Shown here one piece after another: positions 31,760 through 40,751 of a DNA stretch of 64,000 nucleotides. The stretch's first letter is position 1; the number at the start of each line of letters is the position of its first letter. A program made the translations under genes and the position numbers. The stretch covers positions 124,001-188,000 of the forward strand of contig CAINDA010000045.1 of assembly GCA_903847205.1 (NCBI GenBank), in the 5' to 3' direction. Origin of the DNA: an uncultured Bacteroidota bacterium. GTDB lineage: Bacteria > Bacteroidota > Bacteroidia > 2-12-FULL-35-15. Under the pieces are notes generated by a model that ran no database searches, had not been told where the DNA came from, and worked only from the letters and a program-made list of their open reading frames with translations.

Positions 31760-32176
31760 ATTCCCTGCCTTATATGGTCCGCTGTTAAAAAAGTTGGTGT
31801 TTTCATCACCCTCCTTACGGATTTTTGCCTGTATTTTATGGGCTAAATCTGCGTAGTGTTTTAAATTATTTTTATTTAAAAAAGTCGCTGCATTGTCATC
31901 GCCGTTGATGTAGTTTGCCATTGCAGCCCAAAGAAATTCTTTTTTTTCCATGAGCAGTTTAAAAGCCTTTTTATCTTCCCACACAGCATTAACAAAAGCT
32001 GCAAGAACTAAATGTTTATTAATCAGCAGGTATTCAAATGCCTTTGCATAACGGCTGACAGCATTTTTTAACTGGACCAGTTCTTCGTAATTACGCTGTT
32101 GCAGCCATTCTTTTGCCCGTAAATCGCCATCAATCCAGGCACTTGTTTTTTCTATTACTTCTTTGGGGTAAAGCAT
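31757..32176 (-). CDS. All-helical conserved-type protein, function unknown
   Basis: 139 residues, no signal or membrane segment. Predicted helical throughout, with repeated hydrophobic/Trp motifs (W-I-D-G-D-L-R-A-K-E-W-L, A-F-V-N-A-V-W-E-D-K-K-A-F, F-L-W-A-A-M-A-N-Y-I-N-G-D). The repeating W/A/F-L spacing suggests an ankyrin-like or helical-repeat fold. I do not recognise a family. Good coding character; possibly in an operon with the 126-residue gene upstream. Confidence 0.6.
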   Translation of the reverse strand: MLYPKEVIEKTSAWIDGDLRAKEWLQQRNYEELVQLKNAVSRYAKAFEYLLINKHLVLAAFVNAVWEDKKAFKLLMEKKEFLWAAMANYINGDDNAATFLNKNNLKHYADLAHKIQAKIRKEGDENTNFFNSGPYKAGN

Positions 32177-32294
32177 AATGCAAAGTTAATAATAATTTTT
32201 GGGGACTGTTGCTCTTTTGCAGGCATCGGGTTTTCAAAAGGGACTGTGATTTTTTATTTAGATTTTGGAGGATGAAAAAAGATATGAGGAAAAT

Positions 32295-32675
32295 TTAAAT
32301 TTTCTTTTTCGATTTACGGGGTTTGGGAATTTTACCGATGCGGATATCTCTTTTTAAAATAAACTCACACAGCTGATTTACGCTTGTTTCAAAATCATCA
32401 GCTTCTTTTGAAAGAAGCTGCCATGATGTTTTTCCGGAACCAAAAAGTTTTATTGAACGCATATTAGGAAAATTTTTTTGCAGGCTTTCATGGTGTTCGG
32501 CAGTTGAAGCAATCCAAACACCGCTGTCCTCATCATTTTTATCGCGGAGTATTAATACAATTTTACCGCCGGTATAAACTGCAAATGCGCCAAACATTGG
32601 TTTAACAAGAGGTTCAGCTGTAAATAAATTCTCAAGAACAAAATTAAAAGGAATACTGTTTTTGACTTTTTTCAT
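32295..32675 (-). CDS. TfoX N-terminal/MmcQ-like small protein
   Basis: 126 residues. The central region P-M-F-G-A-F-A-V-Y-T-G-G-K-I-V-L-I-L-R resembles the start of the TfoX N-terminal fold (M-F-G-G-x-G-x-Y-x-x-G-K). It ends in a basic Lys/Arg tail (P-K-P-R-K-S-K-K-K-I). No membrane segment. E. coli TfoX/Sxy regulates competence, but small one-domain homologues are not characterised. The assignment rests on the short motif only. Confidence 0.6.
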   Translation of the reverse strand: MKKVKNSIPFNFVLENLFTAEPLVKPMFGAFAVYTGGKIVLILRDKNDEDSGVWIASTAEHHESLQKNFPNMRSIKLFGSGKTSWQLLSKEADDFETSVNQLCEFILKRDIRIGKIPKPRKSKKKI

Positions 32676-32756
32676 TTTTTTAACTGTTTTATTTCTCGCA
32701 GACTTGGCGGATAAACGCTGAAAAAATAACTGAAAGAATTTTTTATTTAAAACAAA

Positions 32757-35276
32757 TTAAAACTTTACAATCATCCGTAAATTTAATTGCCGCTGTGTTA
32801 AATAATTGGGAACAGCATACTGGCGCGCTGTTACATCTTCTACCCATATATAAGAAACAGTATTGTTGGTTCCCAAAAGGTTCAGCACTTCCAGGCTTAT
32901 CCAAACAGATTTCAAATAGCGCGCGGGACTCTGCGATTTTATTTTTCTGTTTTCGCTCAATGCCTGATACGAAAAGCCAATATCTACCCTTCGGTATGGC
33001 GGCATTCGTAATATTTGCTGGTAGGCTTGTGAATGAGGCGGTCCGAAAGGCACACCGGTTCCGTATAATAAATTAAGGTGCATTTTTAAATCGGGATGAC
33101 CCGGCATTTTATCCTGAAAAAACATACCGAAATTTACACGCTGATCTGCAGGACGCGGAATGTAGCCTGGGCTGAAGCGCACGCTGTCCACTGCTTTGCT
33201 GTTAAGCGTATAACCGGGAACAATTTTCTGGCCGTCGCTGTTGTAATAAACATTGTAAAAATCATCTTTTATATCATACGCCGTTTTCATTATCGACAGG
33301 GATGCCCATGACTCCAGCCCTTTTACGAACTCGCCGTTTACTTTCATATCAATACCTGCAGCATAGCCGTGTGCATCATTTCTGCCGGAATAAGTTATAC
33401 GCACATTATCCACTTCATAAGGAATTAAATTATACAAATCTTTATAATAAGCTTCTGCTGTAAATTTGAAAGGACGGTTCCACGATTTAAAATTATAATC
33501 GCTGGATAACACGTAATGAATGGATGTCTGCGCTTTTATGTTGTAATTGATATTGCCGTATTGATCAACCAATTCTTTGAAAAAAGGCGGCTGGTAATAG
33601 TATCCTGAAGAAAATTTAAACAGGAAATCCTTTTTCCAGTTAGGTTTAAAACCAAGTGTTCCGCGCGGCCCGATAAGCGCTTGTTTATTCAGATCCCAGT
33701 AATTTGCACGCAGGCCGAGCGATGCAGAGGCTGTTGATGTATCTTTTGTTTCCTTAGTCCAGACTCCCTGAACATATCCGGAAACACGGTTGGACGAAAG
33801 ATTCACTTTCTGCTTCACAATATCCTGCAAAAGAATTTGCTGGGGATCCGTTATCGGGATTGAAAAACCGGCGCTGTCAACATATTTCCATTCGCTTAAT
33901 TTGTCGCTGATAATTTCATTTGAATACTTTGCACCCCATAATAACTGCTTTTGTCCTGCAGTATAAGTCCCTTTGTGTTCCATGCTTAAAACATAAGCAT
34001 CGAGATTATCGCGTGTATGATTTAAATAAGTACCGATACCGCGGCTGGCAACAACACTGCCGAAGGTAGGTTTTCCGAAATCCGTTTCAAGGTCATCAAT
34101 AAAATACTGGCCTTGTATATCAGTTGCTTCGCTTTCTTTGCTGTTAAATGCAGAACCGATAAATTTCAGATTTAATTTTTCTTCCTTATCATGATAAATG
34201 GCCGATACAGCACCTGTCATTGTTGTGAATTGATCCATTTCCTGTCCGTCGAAATAAATTTTCAAACGCAGCGCCTGATTCAAAGTGCCAAAATCTGTTT
34301 CGCGGTCCTGCGGGATAATCTGGTATTTATTTGCTGCATAATTTCCCAAAAAATCAAGCTCCCAGCGGGGAGTTAAATCATAAGTAACATAGGTCTGCAC
34401 ATCAGCGAAAAGAGGTTTGTAATCACCTTTAGTATCTAATTTATTTAACAGATATTGATTTGTTTTGTAGCGTGCGCCCATTATCCAGGTAAGCCGGTGA
34501 TTCTTTGAACAGCCTTCTAAATGCAGACTGCTGCCAAGCAGACTTCCCGAAACTGTTCCTGCAAACTCTCGCGGGCGGCGGTACTGCACATCCAATACCG
34601 ATGACATTTTATCGCCGTATTTTGCATCAAAGCCTCCTGCCGAAAATAATACAGATGCTACTAAATCGGGATTTATAAAACTCAATCCTTCCTGCTGGCC
34701 TGAGCTCACCAGGAAAGGGCGGTACACTTCAATACCGTTGACATAAACTAAATTTTCATCAAAATTTCCGCCGCGCACGGAGTAGGATGAACTTAATTCA
34801 TTACGGCTGGAGACGCCGGGAAGAGTAAATAAAATAGCATTAAAATCCTGACTGGCAGTAGGAATATGTGTAATGTTAATCGGATCAAGACGGGTTACTT
34901 CCGTAAAGCGGTTTCCATCGCTTACTTCTATTTCTTTTATCAGATTTTTAAATGTAAGGGCTTTGCTTAGTTCAAGTTTCTCGCCTGGGGCAAGCTTAAT
35001 AGTCCTTTGTTCCTGTTTGTGGCTGAGGCTGAAAAAAACAATTGTTACATTCTCCCCTGCAGGTATTGTGTAGCTGTATTCGCCCTTTTTATTTGTATAT
35101 GCAGGAGGCTGAGAAGAACCCAGAATTGAAACAGTTATTTCTTCAAGAGGCTCATTATCGCTGTTAGTTATTTTTCCATACACCGTTGCAGTATTTTGTG
35201 AAAATGCTGCAGCTGAAGTGAAAAATATAAAACTTAGGAATAAAAACTTAAGGCAGTTCGATGCTTTTATTTTCAC
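32757..35276 (-). CDS. TonB-dependent outer-membrane receptor with carboxypeptidase-regulatory domain
   Basis: 839 residues. Signal peptide (about 1-26), CarboxypepD_reg-like beta-sandwich (29-110, V-Y-G-K-I-T-N-S-D-N-E-P-L-E-E-I), plug domain (about 130-235, with S-S-Y-S-V-R-G-G-N-F-D-E-N) and a 22-strand type barrel to the end (L-N-L-R-M-I-V-K-F, C-terminal aromatic). It imports a large or scarce ligand across the outer membrane using TonB energy. No SusD partner is present, so this is not a SusCD pair. The gene for a secreted regulatory-domain protein lies upstream in the same direction, 111 bp away. Confidence 0.92.
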   Translation of the reverse strand: MKIKASNCLKFLFLSFIFFTSAAAFSQNTATVYGKITNSDNEPLEEITVSILGSSQPPAYTNKKGEYSYTIPAGENVTIVFFSLSHKQEQRTIKLAPGEKLELSKALTFKNLIKEIEVSDGNRFTEVTRLDPINITHIPTASQDFNAILFTLPGVSSRNELSSSYSVRGGNFDENLVYVNGIEVYRPFLVSSGQQEGLSFINPDLVASVLFSAGGFDAKYGDKMSSVLDVQYRRPREFAGTVSGSLLGSSLHLEGCSKNHRLTWIMGARYKTNQYLLNKLDTKGDYKPLFADVQTYVTYDLTPRWELDFLGNYAANKYQIIPQDRETDFGTLNQALRLKIYFDGQEMDQFTTMTGAVSAIYHDKEEKLNLKFIGSAFNSKESEATDIQGQYFIDDLETDFGKPTFGSVVASRGIGTYLNHTRDNLDAYVLSMEHKGTYTAGQKQLLWGAKYSNEIISDKLSEWKYVDSAGFSIPITDPQQILLQDIVKQKVNLSSNRVSGYVQGVWTKETKDTSTASASLGLRANYWDLNKQALIGPRGTLGFKPNWKKDFLFKFSSGYYYQPPFFKELVDQYGNINYNIKAQTSIHYVLSSDYNFKSWNRPFKFTAEAYYKDLYNLIPYEVDNVRITYSGRNDAHGYAAGIDMKVNGEFVKGLESWASLSIMKTAYDIKDDFYNVYYNSDGQKIVPGYTLNSKAVDSVRFSPGYIPRPADQRVNFGMFFQDKMPGHPDLKMHLNLLYGTGVPFGPPHSQAYQQILRMPPYRRVDIGFSYQALSENRKIKSQSPARYLKSVWISLEVLNLLGTNNTVSYIWVEDVTARQYAVPNYLTQRQLNLRMIVKF

Positions 35277-35387
35277 GTAAACTATTTTTTTTCATCATCC
35301 TTCTGCTCGTATAATTAATCCGGTTTATTTCAATTTGAAAAACAACCGGCCTAAATGTGCTGCAGGAATAGGATCTCAGAACTTCGA

Positions 35388-36059
35388 TTAATCATTACTT
35401 TTATCCTTCTGTTTAAAATCTCCGTTTTTCCAGGCTTGAATAAATTTTGCCCATGCAATAGGATTCAACAGATTGTTGGGCGGCATCTGCCCTGCATAAT
35501 AAAGTTTACTTTGATATTGCTGTGAACTGTATTTATAATTGAGACTAGCATCCATTGCCATTCCGGTCATTCTCTCTTTAATATCGGCACGTTTCATGTT
35601 TTTTGTGGCTCTTGCCTGATCGTCTTCCTGTAAAGCCAGATTTAAAAATGCCTGCTTAAACTGCTCCTTAGAAGGCCATGGATATACTTCCGCGGTTTTT
35701 AAGTAAATAGTATCCCTGCGCAGCACTTGAATGAGTGAATAAGTGTTTGATGATAAAGTATCCGGAATAATAAATTGAGCCGAGCGGAACCCTATTGCTG
35801 CAAACTCAAGGGTATCGGTGACCTTAGCAACAAAAGAAAAGTATCCGTAATAATCGCTGATAGTGCCTCTGCGGGTATTCTTAACAATAATGCTTGTGTA
35901 GGGGATGGGCCGGAGGCTGTCGCCTTCTACAACAACACCTGAAAACTGAATTAAATCCCGAAGTTTTTTAACAGGCTCAGGCTTAACTGTTTTTTTTTGA
36001 GCAGAAACTGTTACGGCAAATGTCAGTAAAATTGCAAGTGTATATATTTTTTTAAGCAT
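35388..36059 (-). CDS. Secreted carboxypeptidase-regulatory-like domain protein
   Basis: 223 residues. Signal peptide ending near V-S-A-Q, then one carboxypeptidase-regulatory-like domain (about 38-115: F-S-G-V-V-V-E-G-D-S-L-R-P-I-P-Y-T-S-I-I-V, G-T-I-S-D-Y-Y-G-Y-F-S-F). A helical, basic C-terminal region follows (P-W-P-S-K-E-Q-F-K-Q-A-F). This layout is common in Bacteroidota and of unknown function. Located directly upstream of the TonB receptor on the same strand, which suggests a working link. Confidence 0.85.
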   Translation of the reverse strand: MLKKIYTLAILLTFAVTVSAQKKTVKPEPVKKLRDLIQFSGVVVEGDSLRPIPYTSIIVKNTRRGTISDYYGYFSFVAKVTDTLEFAAIGFRSAQFIIPDTLSSNTYSLIQVLRRDTIYLKTAEVYPWPSKEQFKQAFLNLALQEDDQARATKNMKRADIKERMTGMAMDASLNYKYSSQQYQSKLYYAGQMPPNNLLNPIAWAKFIQAWKNGDFKQKDKSND

Positions 36060-36192
36060 AATTTTAAGCTGTTAATGAATCTCAAAAATACATATTTATT
36101 GACGTTTTTGCTGCTGAAGAGATAATAACTTCAAAAAAACAAAATTATTGCTTTAATATCAGTAAATTCGTTCATATAAAATTTGTCTGACT

Positions 36193-37290
36193 ATGTTGAA
36201 AATTACATTTTTTACTGCCTGCTCATTTGCAGCAGCTGCTTTGAGCGCACAGATTACTATTTCTTCATCAGATATGCCGGGTGCAGGCGATTCCATATTA
36301 GTAAGTGTTACCGGTATTACAGGAATTGCTGATCCGCTTCCGGCAGGAGCAAATTTTAATTGGGATTATTCCGGGCTGTCCCGCACTTCACAGCATTACG
36401 AAAAATTCGATTCTCCTTTTACTTTTACCTCACCCTTTAATCTTTTGTTTAATATTTTTAATACAACCTACGGTAAAGAAAATACCACTTTTTCCAATAT
36501 TCCGGGAGTGCCGATTACATCAGCTTACGATTTTTTTAAAAAATCTTCCTCCAGCCTCAAACAAATAGGTTCTGGATATACTGTAAACAATGCTCCTCTT
36601 CCTTTTATTTATACGTCGCCGGATGTTATTTATAAATTTCCGGTTAATTATTTGAATACTGATAACTGCGATTTTAAATTCGGGCTGCAGATTCCAACCT
36701 TCGGCTATTATGGGCAGACAGGGCATCGCGACAATACCGTTGACGGATGGGGAACTTTAATCACACCTTTCGGTACTTTCCAAACAGTACGTGTAAGATC
36801 GGCAATCACAACAATTGATACTATTTATTCCACAGCAGTGAGCTTTGGAACAAATATCAACCGTCCTACAAAATATGAGTTCAAATGGCTTGCAGCGGGA
36901 AAGAAAATTCCAGTGCTTGAAATTGATGCAAATGATATCGGCGGAAATCTTACTGTTACAAATGTGCAGTATATCGACAGCCTTCCCGGCCCTATAAATG
37001 CAGGTGTTCAGGAAAATATGCTGAACAATACCGGCCTTATAGTATTTCCAAATCCCTGCGTTGATGAAATAGCATTGTTTTATAATCTGCCTGCCGGCAC
37101 AAATGTTAAAATTACTTTAAATGATATACTCGGTAAAAAAGCAACTGACCTTATCAATGAAAATCAAAGCGAAGGAATCCATCAAAAAGCTTTCAGCATT
37201 AGCGATTTACAATTAAGTCCCGGAATTTATTTTCTGAATTTCCAAACCAAAGAGTTTAATCAGGTTCAGAAAATAGTTGTTTCCAGATAA
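36193..37290 (+). CDS. T9SS-sorted secreted protein
   Basis: 365 residues. Signal peptide MLKITFFTACSFAAAALSA, then a beta-rich body (about 20-280) without a family I recognise (G-A-N-F-N-W-D-Y-S-G-L, W-G-T-L-I-T-P-F-G-T-F). A type A T9SS C-terminal sorting domain follows: L-I-V-F-P-N-P-C-V-D-E, L-N-D-I-L-G-K and L-S-P-G-I-Y-F-L-N-F-Q-T. It would be exported by type IX secretion and attached to, or released from, the surface. Stands alone, divergent from the regulatory-domain gene. Confidence 0.85.
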   Translation: MLKITFFTACSFAAAALSAQITISSSDMPGAGDSILVSVTGITGIADPLPAGANFNWDYSGLSRTSQHYEKFDSPFTFTSPFNLLFNIFNTTYGKENTTFSNIPGVPITSAYDFFKKSSSSLKQIGSGYTVNNAPLPFIYTSPDVIYKFPVNYLNTDNCDFKFGLQIPTFGYYGQTGHRDNTVDGWGTLITPFGTFQTVRVRSAITTIDTIYSTAVSFGTNINRPTKYEFKWLAAGKKIPVLEIDANDIGGNLTVTNVQYIDSLPGPINAGVQENMLNNTGLIVFPNPCVDEIALFYNLPAGTNVKITLNDILGKKATDLINENQSEGIHQKAFSISDLQLSPGIYFLNFQTKEFNQVQKIVVSR

Positions 37291-37440
37291 TATTTTAACG
37301 TGAATTGTATTTCCTTTCTCCCTGCCGGAAATCATCCTGCTTCTTTAATTTTTTATAGTTAGAGAGCGCCGGCTTTTCTAAAATCATAAACCTGTCTGCA
37401 GATGCGGGACTAATGCTCTTAAGAATTTAGAAATTCGGAT

Positions 37441-37473
37441 TTTGGATTTATTTCTATTTTAATTGTAAATTCG
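37441..37473 (+). promoter_or_regulatory. Putative promoter of the PaaE-like reductase gene
   Basis: TTTG (37441-37444), 21 bp, then TAAATTCG (37466-37473), two mismatches at most to TAnnTTTG. The ATG at 37497 follows 23 bp later. Confidence 0.45.
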
Positions 37474-37496
37474 CAGGCCAACATAAAAACCTTACA

Positions 37497-38573
37497 ATGT
37501 CAAAATTCCATACCTTAAAAGTTATAGATATAGTAAACGAAACAGCCGATACTGTATCAGTTGCATTTGAAGTGCCCGATAATTTAAAACAGGAATTCAG
37601 CTATAAACAAGGGCAGTATCTTACTTTTAAATTCAGCATTAACGGCGAAGAGCTGCGCCGCTCATACTCTATCTGCAGCAGTCCTGCTGATGAAAATGAA
37701 CTGCGTGTAGCAATCAAAAAAGTAAAAGAAGGCAGAATGTCAACCTTTATTAATGAAAAAATTAAGGTAGGTGATACCATGGAAGTAATGATTCCGATGG
37801 GTAATTTTTACACTGAATTAGATCCATCCAACCAAAAAAATTATATTCTTTTTGCAGGAGGAAGCGGTATTACACCTATTCTTTCCATCTTAAAAACGGC
37901 TCTTAAATTAGAGCCCTTAAGCACAGTTACTTTGTTTTACGGTAATAACGACGAGTCTTCTATTATTTTCAAAAAGCAGATTGAAGCAATAGCAGAAGCC
38001 AATACAGACAGATTTAGAGCCTTTCACATACTTTCAAGTTTTCCTGCAGGTCATCATGCCTTACTGCAGGGATTAATGACCAAGGAAAAAAATATTGAAT
38101 TAATTAAAAATTATGTAAATACTGCTGCAGATAATGAATATTTTGTCTGCGGTCCCGGGCCGATGATGGACAGCACTGCGGCTGCATTGAAGGAATTAAA
38201 AATCGACGAAGCAAAAATTCATATCGAATATTTTTCAGCTCCCGTAACCCCTATAATAGTAAATGCAGCAACTGAAATAAAAGAGAAAACCCATGGCATT
38301 GCATTAATAATTCTTGATGGCGACAGGCATACCGTTGAACTGAAACCTAAAGAAACCATTTTAGAAGCGGCGCTGCGTATTGGTTTAGATGCCCCTTTTG
38401 CTTGTCAGGGTGGCTCCTGCTGCACCTGCCGTGCCCTGCTCGAAAGCGGTAAAGTTCAAATGGCCGTTAACTATGCTTTATCTGCATCTGAAGTAAAACA
38501 GGGATATATACTTACCTGCCAAAGCCGACCGACTACTGAAACTGTTACTGTGAATTATGATAAAGGGCTTTAA
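37497..38573 (+). CDS. PaaE-like ferredoxin-NADP reductase with C-terminal 2Fe-2S domain
   Basis: 358 residues. FAD-binding domain with R-R-S-Y-S-I-C-S; NAD(P)-binding domain with G-G-S-G-I-T-P-I and V-C-G-P-G-P-M-M; C-terminal plant-type ferredoxin domain with C-x4-C-x2-C (A-C-Q-G-G-S-C-C-T-C) and a fourth Cys in L-T-C-Q-S. This layout matches PaaE, the reductase of the phenylacetyl-CoA epoxidase, but the paaABCD genes are absent here. A general electron-transfer role to an unlinked oxygenase is more likely. Stand-alone gene with a hairpin terminator. Confidence 0.88.
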   Translation: MSKFHTLKVIDIVNETADTVSVAFEVPDNLKQEFSYKQGQYLTFKFSINGEELRRSYSICSSPADENELRVAIKKVKEGRMSTFINEKIKVGDTMEVMIPMGNFYTELDPSNQKNYILFAGGSGITPILSILKTALKLEPLSTVTLFYGNNDESSIIFKKQIEAIAEANTDRFRAFHILSSFPAGHHALLQGLMTKEKNIELIKNYVNTAADNEYFVCGPGPMMDSTAAALKELKIDEAKIHIEYFSAPVTPIIVNAATEIKEKTHGIALIILDGDRHTVELKPKETILEAALRIGLDAPFACQGGSCCTCRALLESGKVQMAVNYALSASEVKQGYILTCQSRPTTETVTVNYDKGL

Positions 38574-38613
38574 CAGCCTCTGATGAATCAATAATCTAAT
38601 AAACTTATTACAT

Positions 38614-38645
38614 AGCCCCTTTGCAATCTTGCAAAGGGGCTTTGT
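38614..38645 (+). terminator. Hairpin terminator after the PaaE-like gene
   Basis: A 13-bp perfect stem, AGCCCCTTTGCAA (38614-38626) with TTGCAAAGGGGCT (38629-38641), then TTGT. The right arm resembles the second and third heptamers of the 21-bp array at 48.7 kb. Confidence 0.8.
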
Positions 38646-38662
38646 ATATTTATAAAGCGGCT

Positions 38663-38729
38663 GTGTAAGGCTGCAAATCAGACATGCAAGATTGCGAGGG
38701 CTGTGTAAGTGTGGAAAAGGGCTGTGACT
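38663..38729 (+). repeat. Three diverged copies of the 21-bp array unit
   Basis: Heptamers read GTGTAAG, GCTGCAA, ATCAGAC; then ATGCAAG, ATTGCGA, GGGCT; then GTGTAAG, TGTGGAA, AAGGGCT and the start of a fourth. Order, spacing and the ATGTAAG / TTGCA / AGGGCT themes match the array at 48746-49172. It lies between convergent genes. Confidence 0.65.
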
Positions 38730-38775
38730 AAGAAAAAAATTGGTATTTAATAACTTAAAAATAACTGATTTTAAA

Positions 38776-39402
38776 TTATATTTTATCATACCTTTCAAAA
38801 AAACGTTCAGCGATTTTATAAATGCTGTAGGTTATGAAATAAGCGCCCAATACATCAATTGAATAGTGATGATGCCCCAGCAATACGCTGACAGCGAAAA
38901 TTACACTTAGTGTTAAAAAAGTCCACTTCAACCATGGGATATCCCAAAATATTAAGGCTAGCAGAAATGGCAATCCGGTATGTCCTGAAAAAAACAAATC
39001 TGCACTGAAATTAACTTTATTATAAATATAATTTATTTCATGTCCTGAAGGATCAGGAAAAGGGGCAATATGAGTTAATACGATGAATACTGCTCGTATC
39101 GATACAAACAATGCTATGCTTTTTAAAACAAACGGCATTCGTTTGGGCTGCATCATCAAAACAGTTGTAATAAAAAGCACTAAGATCAGAAAACCGTCCG
39201 CATATATCCTATCAACATTAATGATAGGAATGTTGCTAAGTATAATATCTGTAACAGAATTGCTTGCTTCAGCAGTGGCATATATGCAGGCATAGTAATT
39301 TATTACCAGACTTGAAATGAGAAAGAAAAAACCAAAAAACATTGATAAAGCAATGTTTTTATCTTTTAATACTACTTTGTAGCGATGAAGTATTTGTTCC
39401 AT
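38776..39402 (-). CDS. PAP2_C (sphingomyelin-synthase-like) membrane phosphotransferase/phosphatase
   Basis: 208 residues, about six membrane helices. Catalytic motifs D-L-F-F-S-G-H-T-G-L-P-F and G-H-H-H-Y-S-I-D-V-L-G-A-Y match the PAP2_C/sphingomyelin synthase group (His-His-Asp triad). This group moves phospho-head groups between lipids or removes phosphate at the membrane surface. It is last in a minus-strand series with two glycosyltransferases and another PAP2-like protein, suggesting work on a glycolipid or sphingolipid. The substrate is inferred only. Confidence 0.85.
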   Translation of the reverse strand: MEQILHRYKVVLKDKNIALSMFFGFFFLISSLVINYYACIYATAEASNSVTDIILSNIPIINVDRIYADGFLILVLFITTVLMMQPKRMPFVLKSIALFVSIRAVFIVLTHIAPFPDPSGHEINYIYNKVNFSADLFFSGHTGLPFLLALIFWDIPWLKWTFLTLSVIFAVSVLLGHHHYSIDVLGAYFITYSIYKIAERFFERYDKI

Positions 39403-39463
39403 TTGATTTTTAATAAGTTGTTTTTTTAATATTTTTCAGAAGCTTAATTAATGCGCCGCTGCC

Positions 39464-40579
39464 TTAACTAAGTTCTTTTACTTTTTCAATAACTTTTGTG
39501 AGAAGATCGGGATAGCTTATTGTTAAGTCGCTTAAAATATTTTCTTTATTAATTTCCCTGCTTTTTTTCTCAACAATAAATACTTTTTCTAATAATGCGA
39601 CAAGTTTTTCATTGGTTTCAAACGAATAATAATTTTTCAAATTGGTCATTTCACTTAAATAGCCGATTGGCCTTGAAAACATTGGAATACCTCTGGTGTA
39701 AGCTTCTAACGACGATAGTGATATTGTTTCATGTTTGGATGAAAGAATAAAACCATCCAGTTTATCTAAATAAGGAATTACATCTGTAACATAGCCTGTA
39801 ACAATTGTTGTAAGAAAAGTATAATTTTTAGAAAGTATAGTTTTGGCAACGGGCCCGTCCCCGATTAAATAAAATACGATTTCTATCTCAGGATGTTTTT
39901 CTTTAAACAGCTGTAAACCGATATACGTGTCTTCAATGCCTTTGTCGGGTTCGCACCTGCCGCAAAAGCCAAGTGTTAATTTATTCGGTTCTAATAATTT
40001 TCCGGTTTTGTTTTCAAAGAACCGTGATTGAAGCGGCGGATTAAATTTCAGAAACTTTTTGAAATAAGATTTATGTTCAATTTTTTTTGTTTCATGAATA
40101 TGATAAACGAAAAATGAACTAGCTGCAGCAACTGTTTTTTCAAATTTGCTGGCAGAAGCATGTACTATCCATTGAAATACTTTTGGAACATTGAGATAAA
40201 GACACCAGAGTTCGCCGTCGAAACTATGTTTAGTGCATACAACTTTATATTTTCCTTTTGCTATTTCTGCTGTCTTTGTACCGATCATTCCAACTGAATG
40301 TATCCATATTAAATCCGGGTTAAAATCGTGGATAAGTTTCGCCATTCCGGTTTTTATAGGAATTACTAATTGAGGTTTACCCGGCAGCCGGAGGCTTTTA
40401 AATGTTTTTACAATTCCTTTATAATTAACAGGCCGCAAATTTGTTTTATAAGCAGGTGTGGTATTTAAAAGCATTATTTCATCGCCTCTGCTTTCTGAAT
40501 TTAATATTAATTCATTTATGTAGGTCGTTACCCCATTGAAATTTTGGATTGAAGAATCTACGGCATGAATAATTCTCAT
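39464..40579 (-). CDS. GT4-family glycosyltransferase 1
   Basis: 371 residues from the ATG at 40579; an in-frame extension to 40630 exists, but the start M-R-I-I-H-A-V-D-S aligns with the paralogue's M-K-I-I-H-V-T-D-T. GT-B fold: G-V-T-T-Y-I-N-E-L (acceptor side), L-G-F-C-G-R-C-E-P-D-K-G-I-E-D (donor side), and H-E-T-I-S-L-S-S-L-E-A-Y-T-R-G-I-P with the Glu of the E-x7-E motif. No membrane helix. It adds a sugar from a nucleotide sugar, probably to a lipid given its PAP2 neighbours. About 50% or more alike by eye to the next gene. Confidence 0.88.
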   Translation of the reverse strand: MRIIHAVDSSIQNFNGVTTYINELILNSESRGDEIMLLNTTPAYKTNLRPVNYKGIVKTFKSLRLPGKPQLVIPIKTGMAKLIHDFNPDLIWIHSVGMIGTKTAEIAKGKYKVVCTKHSFDGELWCLYLNVPKVFQWIVHASASKFEKTVAAASSFFVYHIHETKKIEHKSYFKKFLKFNPPLQSRFFENKTGKLLEPNKLTLGFCGRCEPDKGIEDTYIGLQLFKEKHPEIEIVFYLIGDGPVAKTILSKNYTFLTTIVTGYVTDVIPYLDKLDGFILSSKHETISLSSLEAYTRGIPMFSRPIGYLSEMTNLKNYYSFETNEKLVALLEKVFIVEKKSREINKENILSDLTISYPDLLTKVIEKVKELS

Positions 40580-40751
40580 TGTATTCTTTAATAGGTATTG
40601 GTAAATTTTTAAAGCTGAAATTTTTTGCAAAAAAATTAATTTATGGCAGGGAAAGTCCAGACTTTTTTTACCGCCGCAAAATTAATAGTTATAATTGAAT
40701 CTGCTTATTTTATTTGTACCAATTTTCCATTGTAATTAGTTTGCTGATAAT

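Noticed and set aside
32757-36059. Polysaccharide utilisation locus (SusCD type)
   Set aside because: The TonB receptor has no SusD-like lipoprotein beside it and no glycan-degrading enzymes around it.
37497-38573. Phenylacetate degradation cluster
   Set aside because: The PaaE-like reductase stands alone; no paaABCD or other pathway genes are near.
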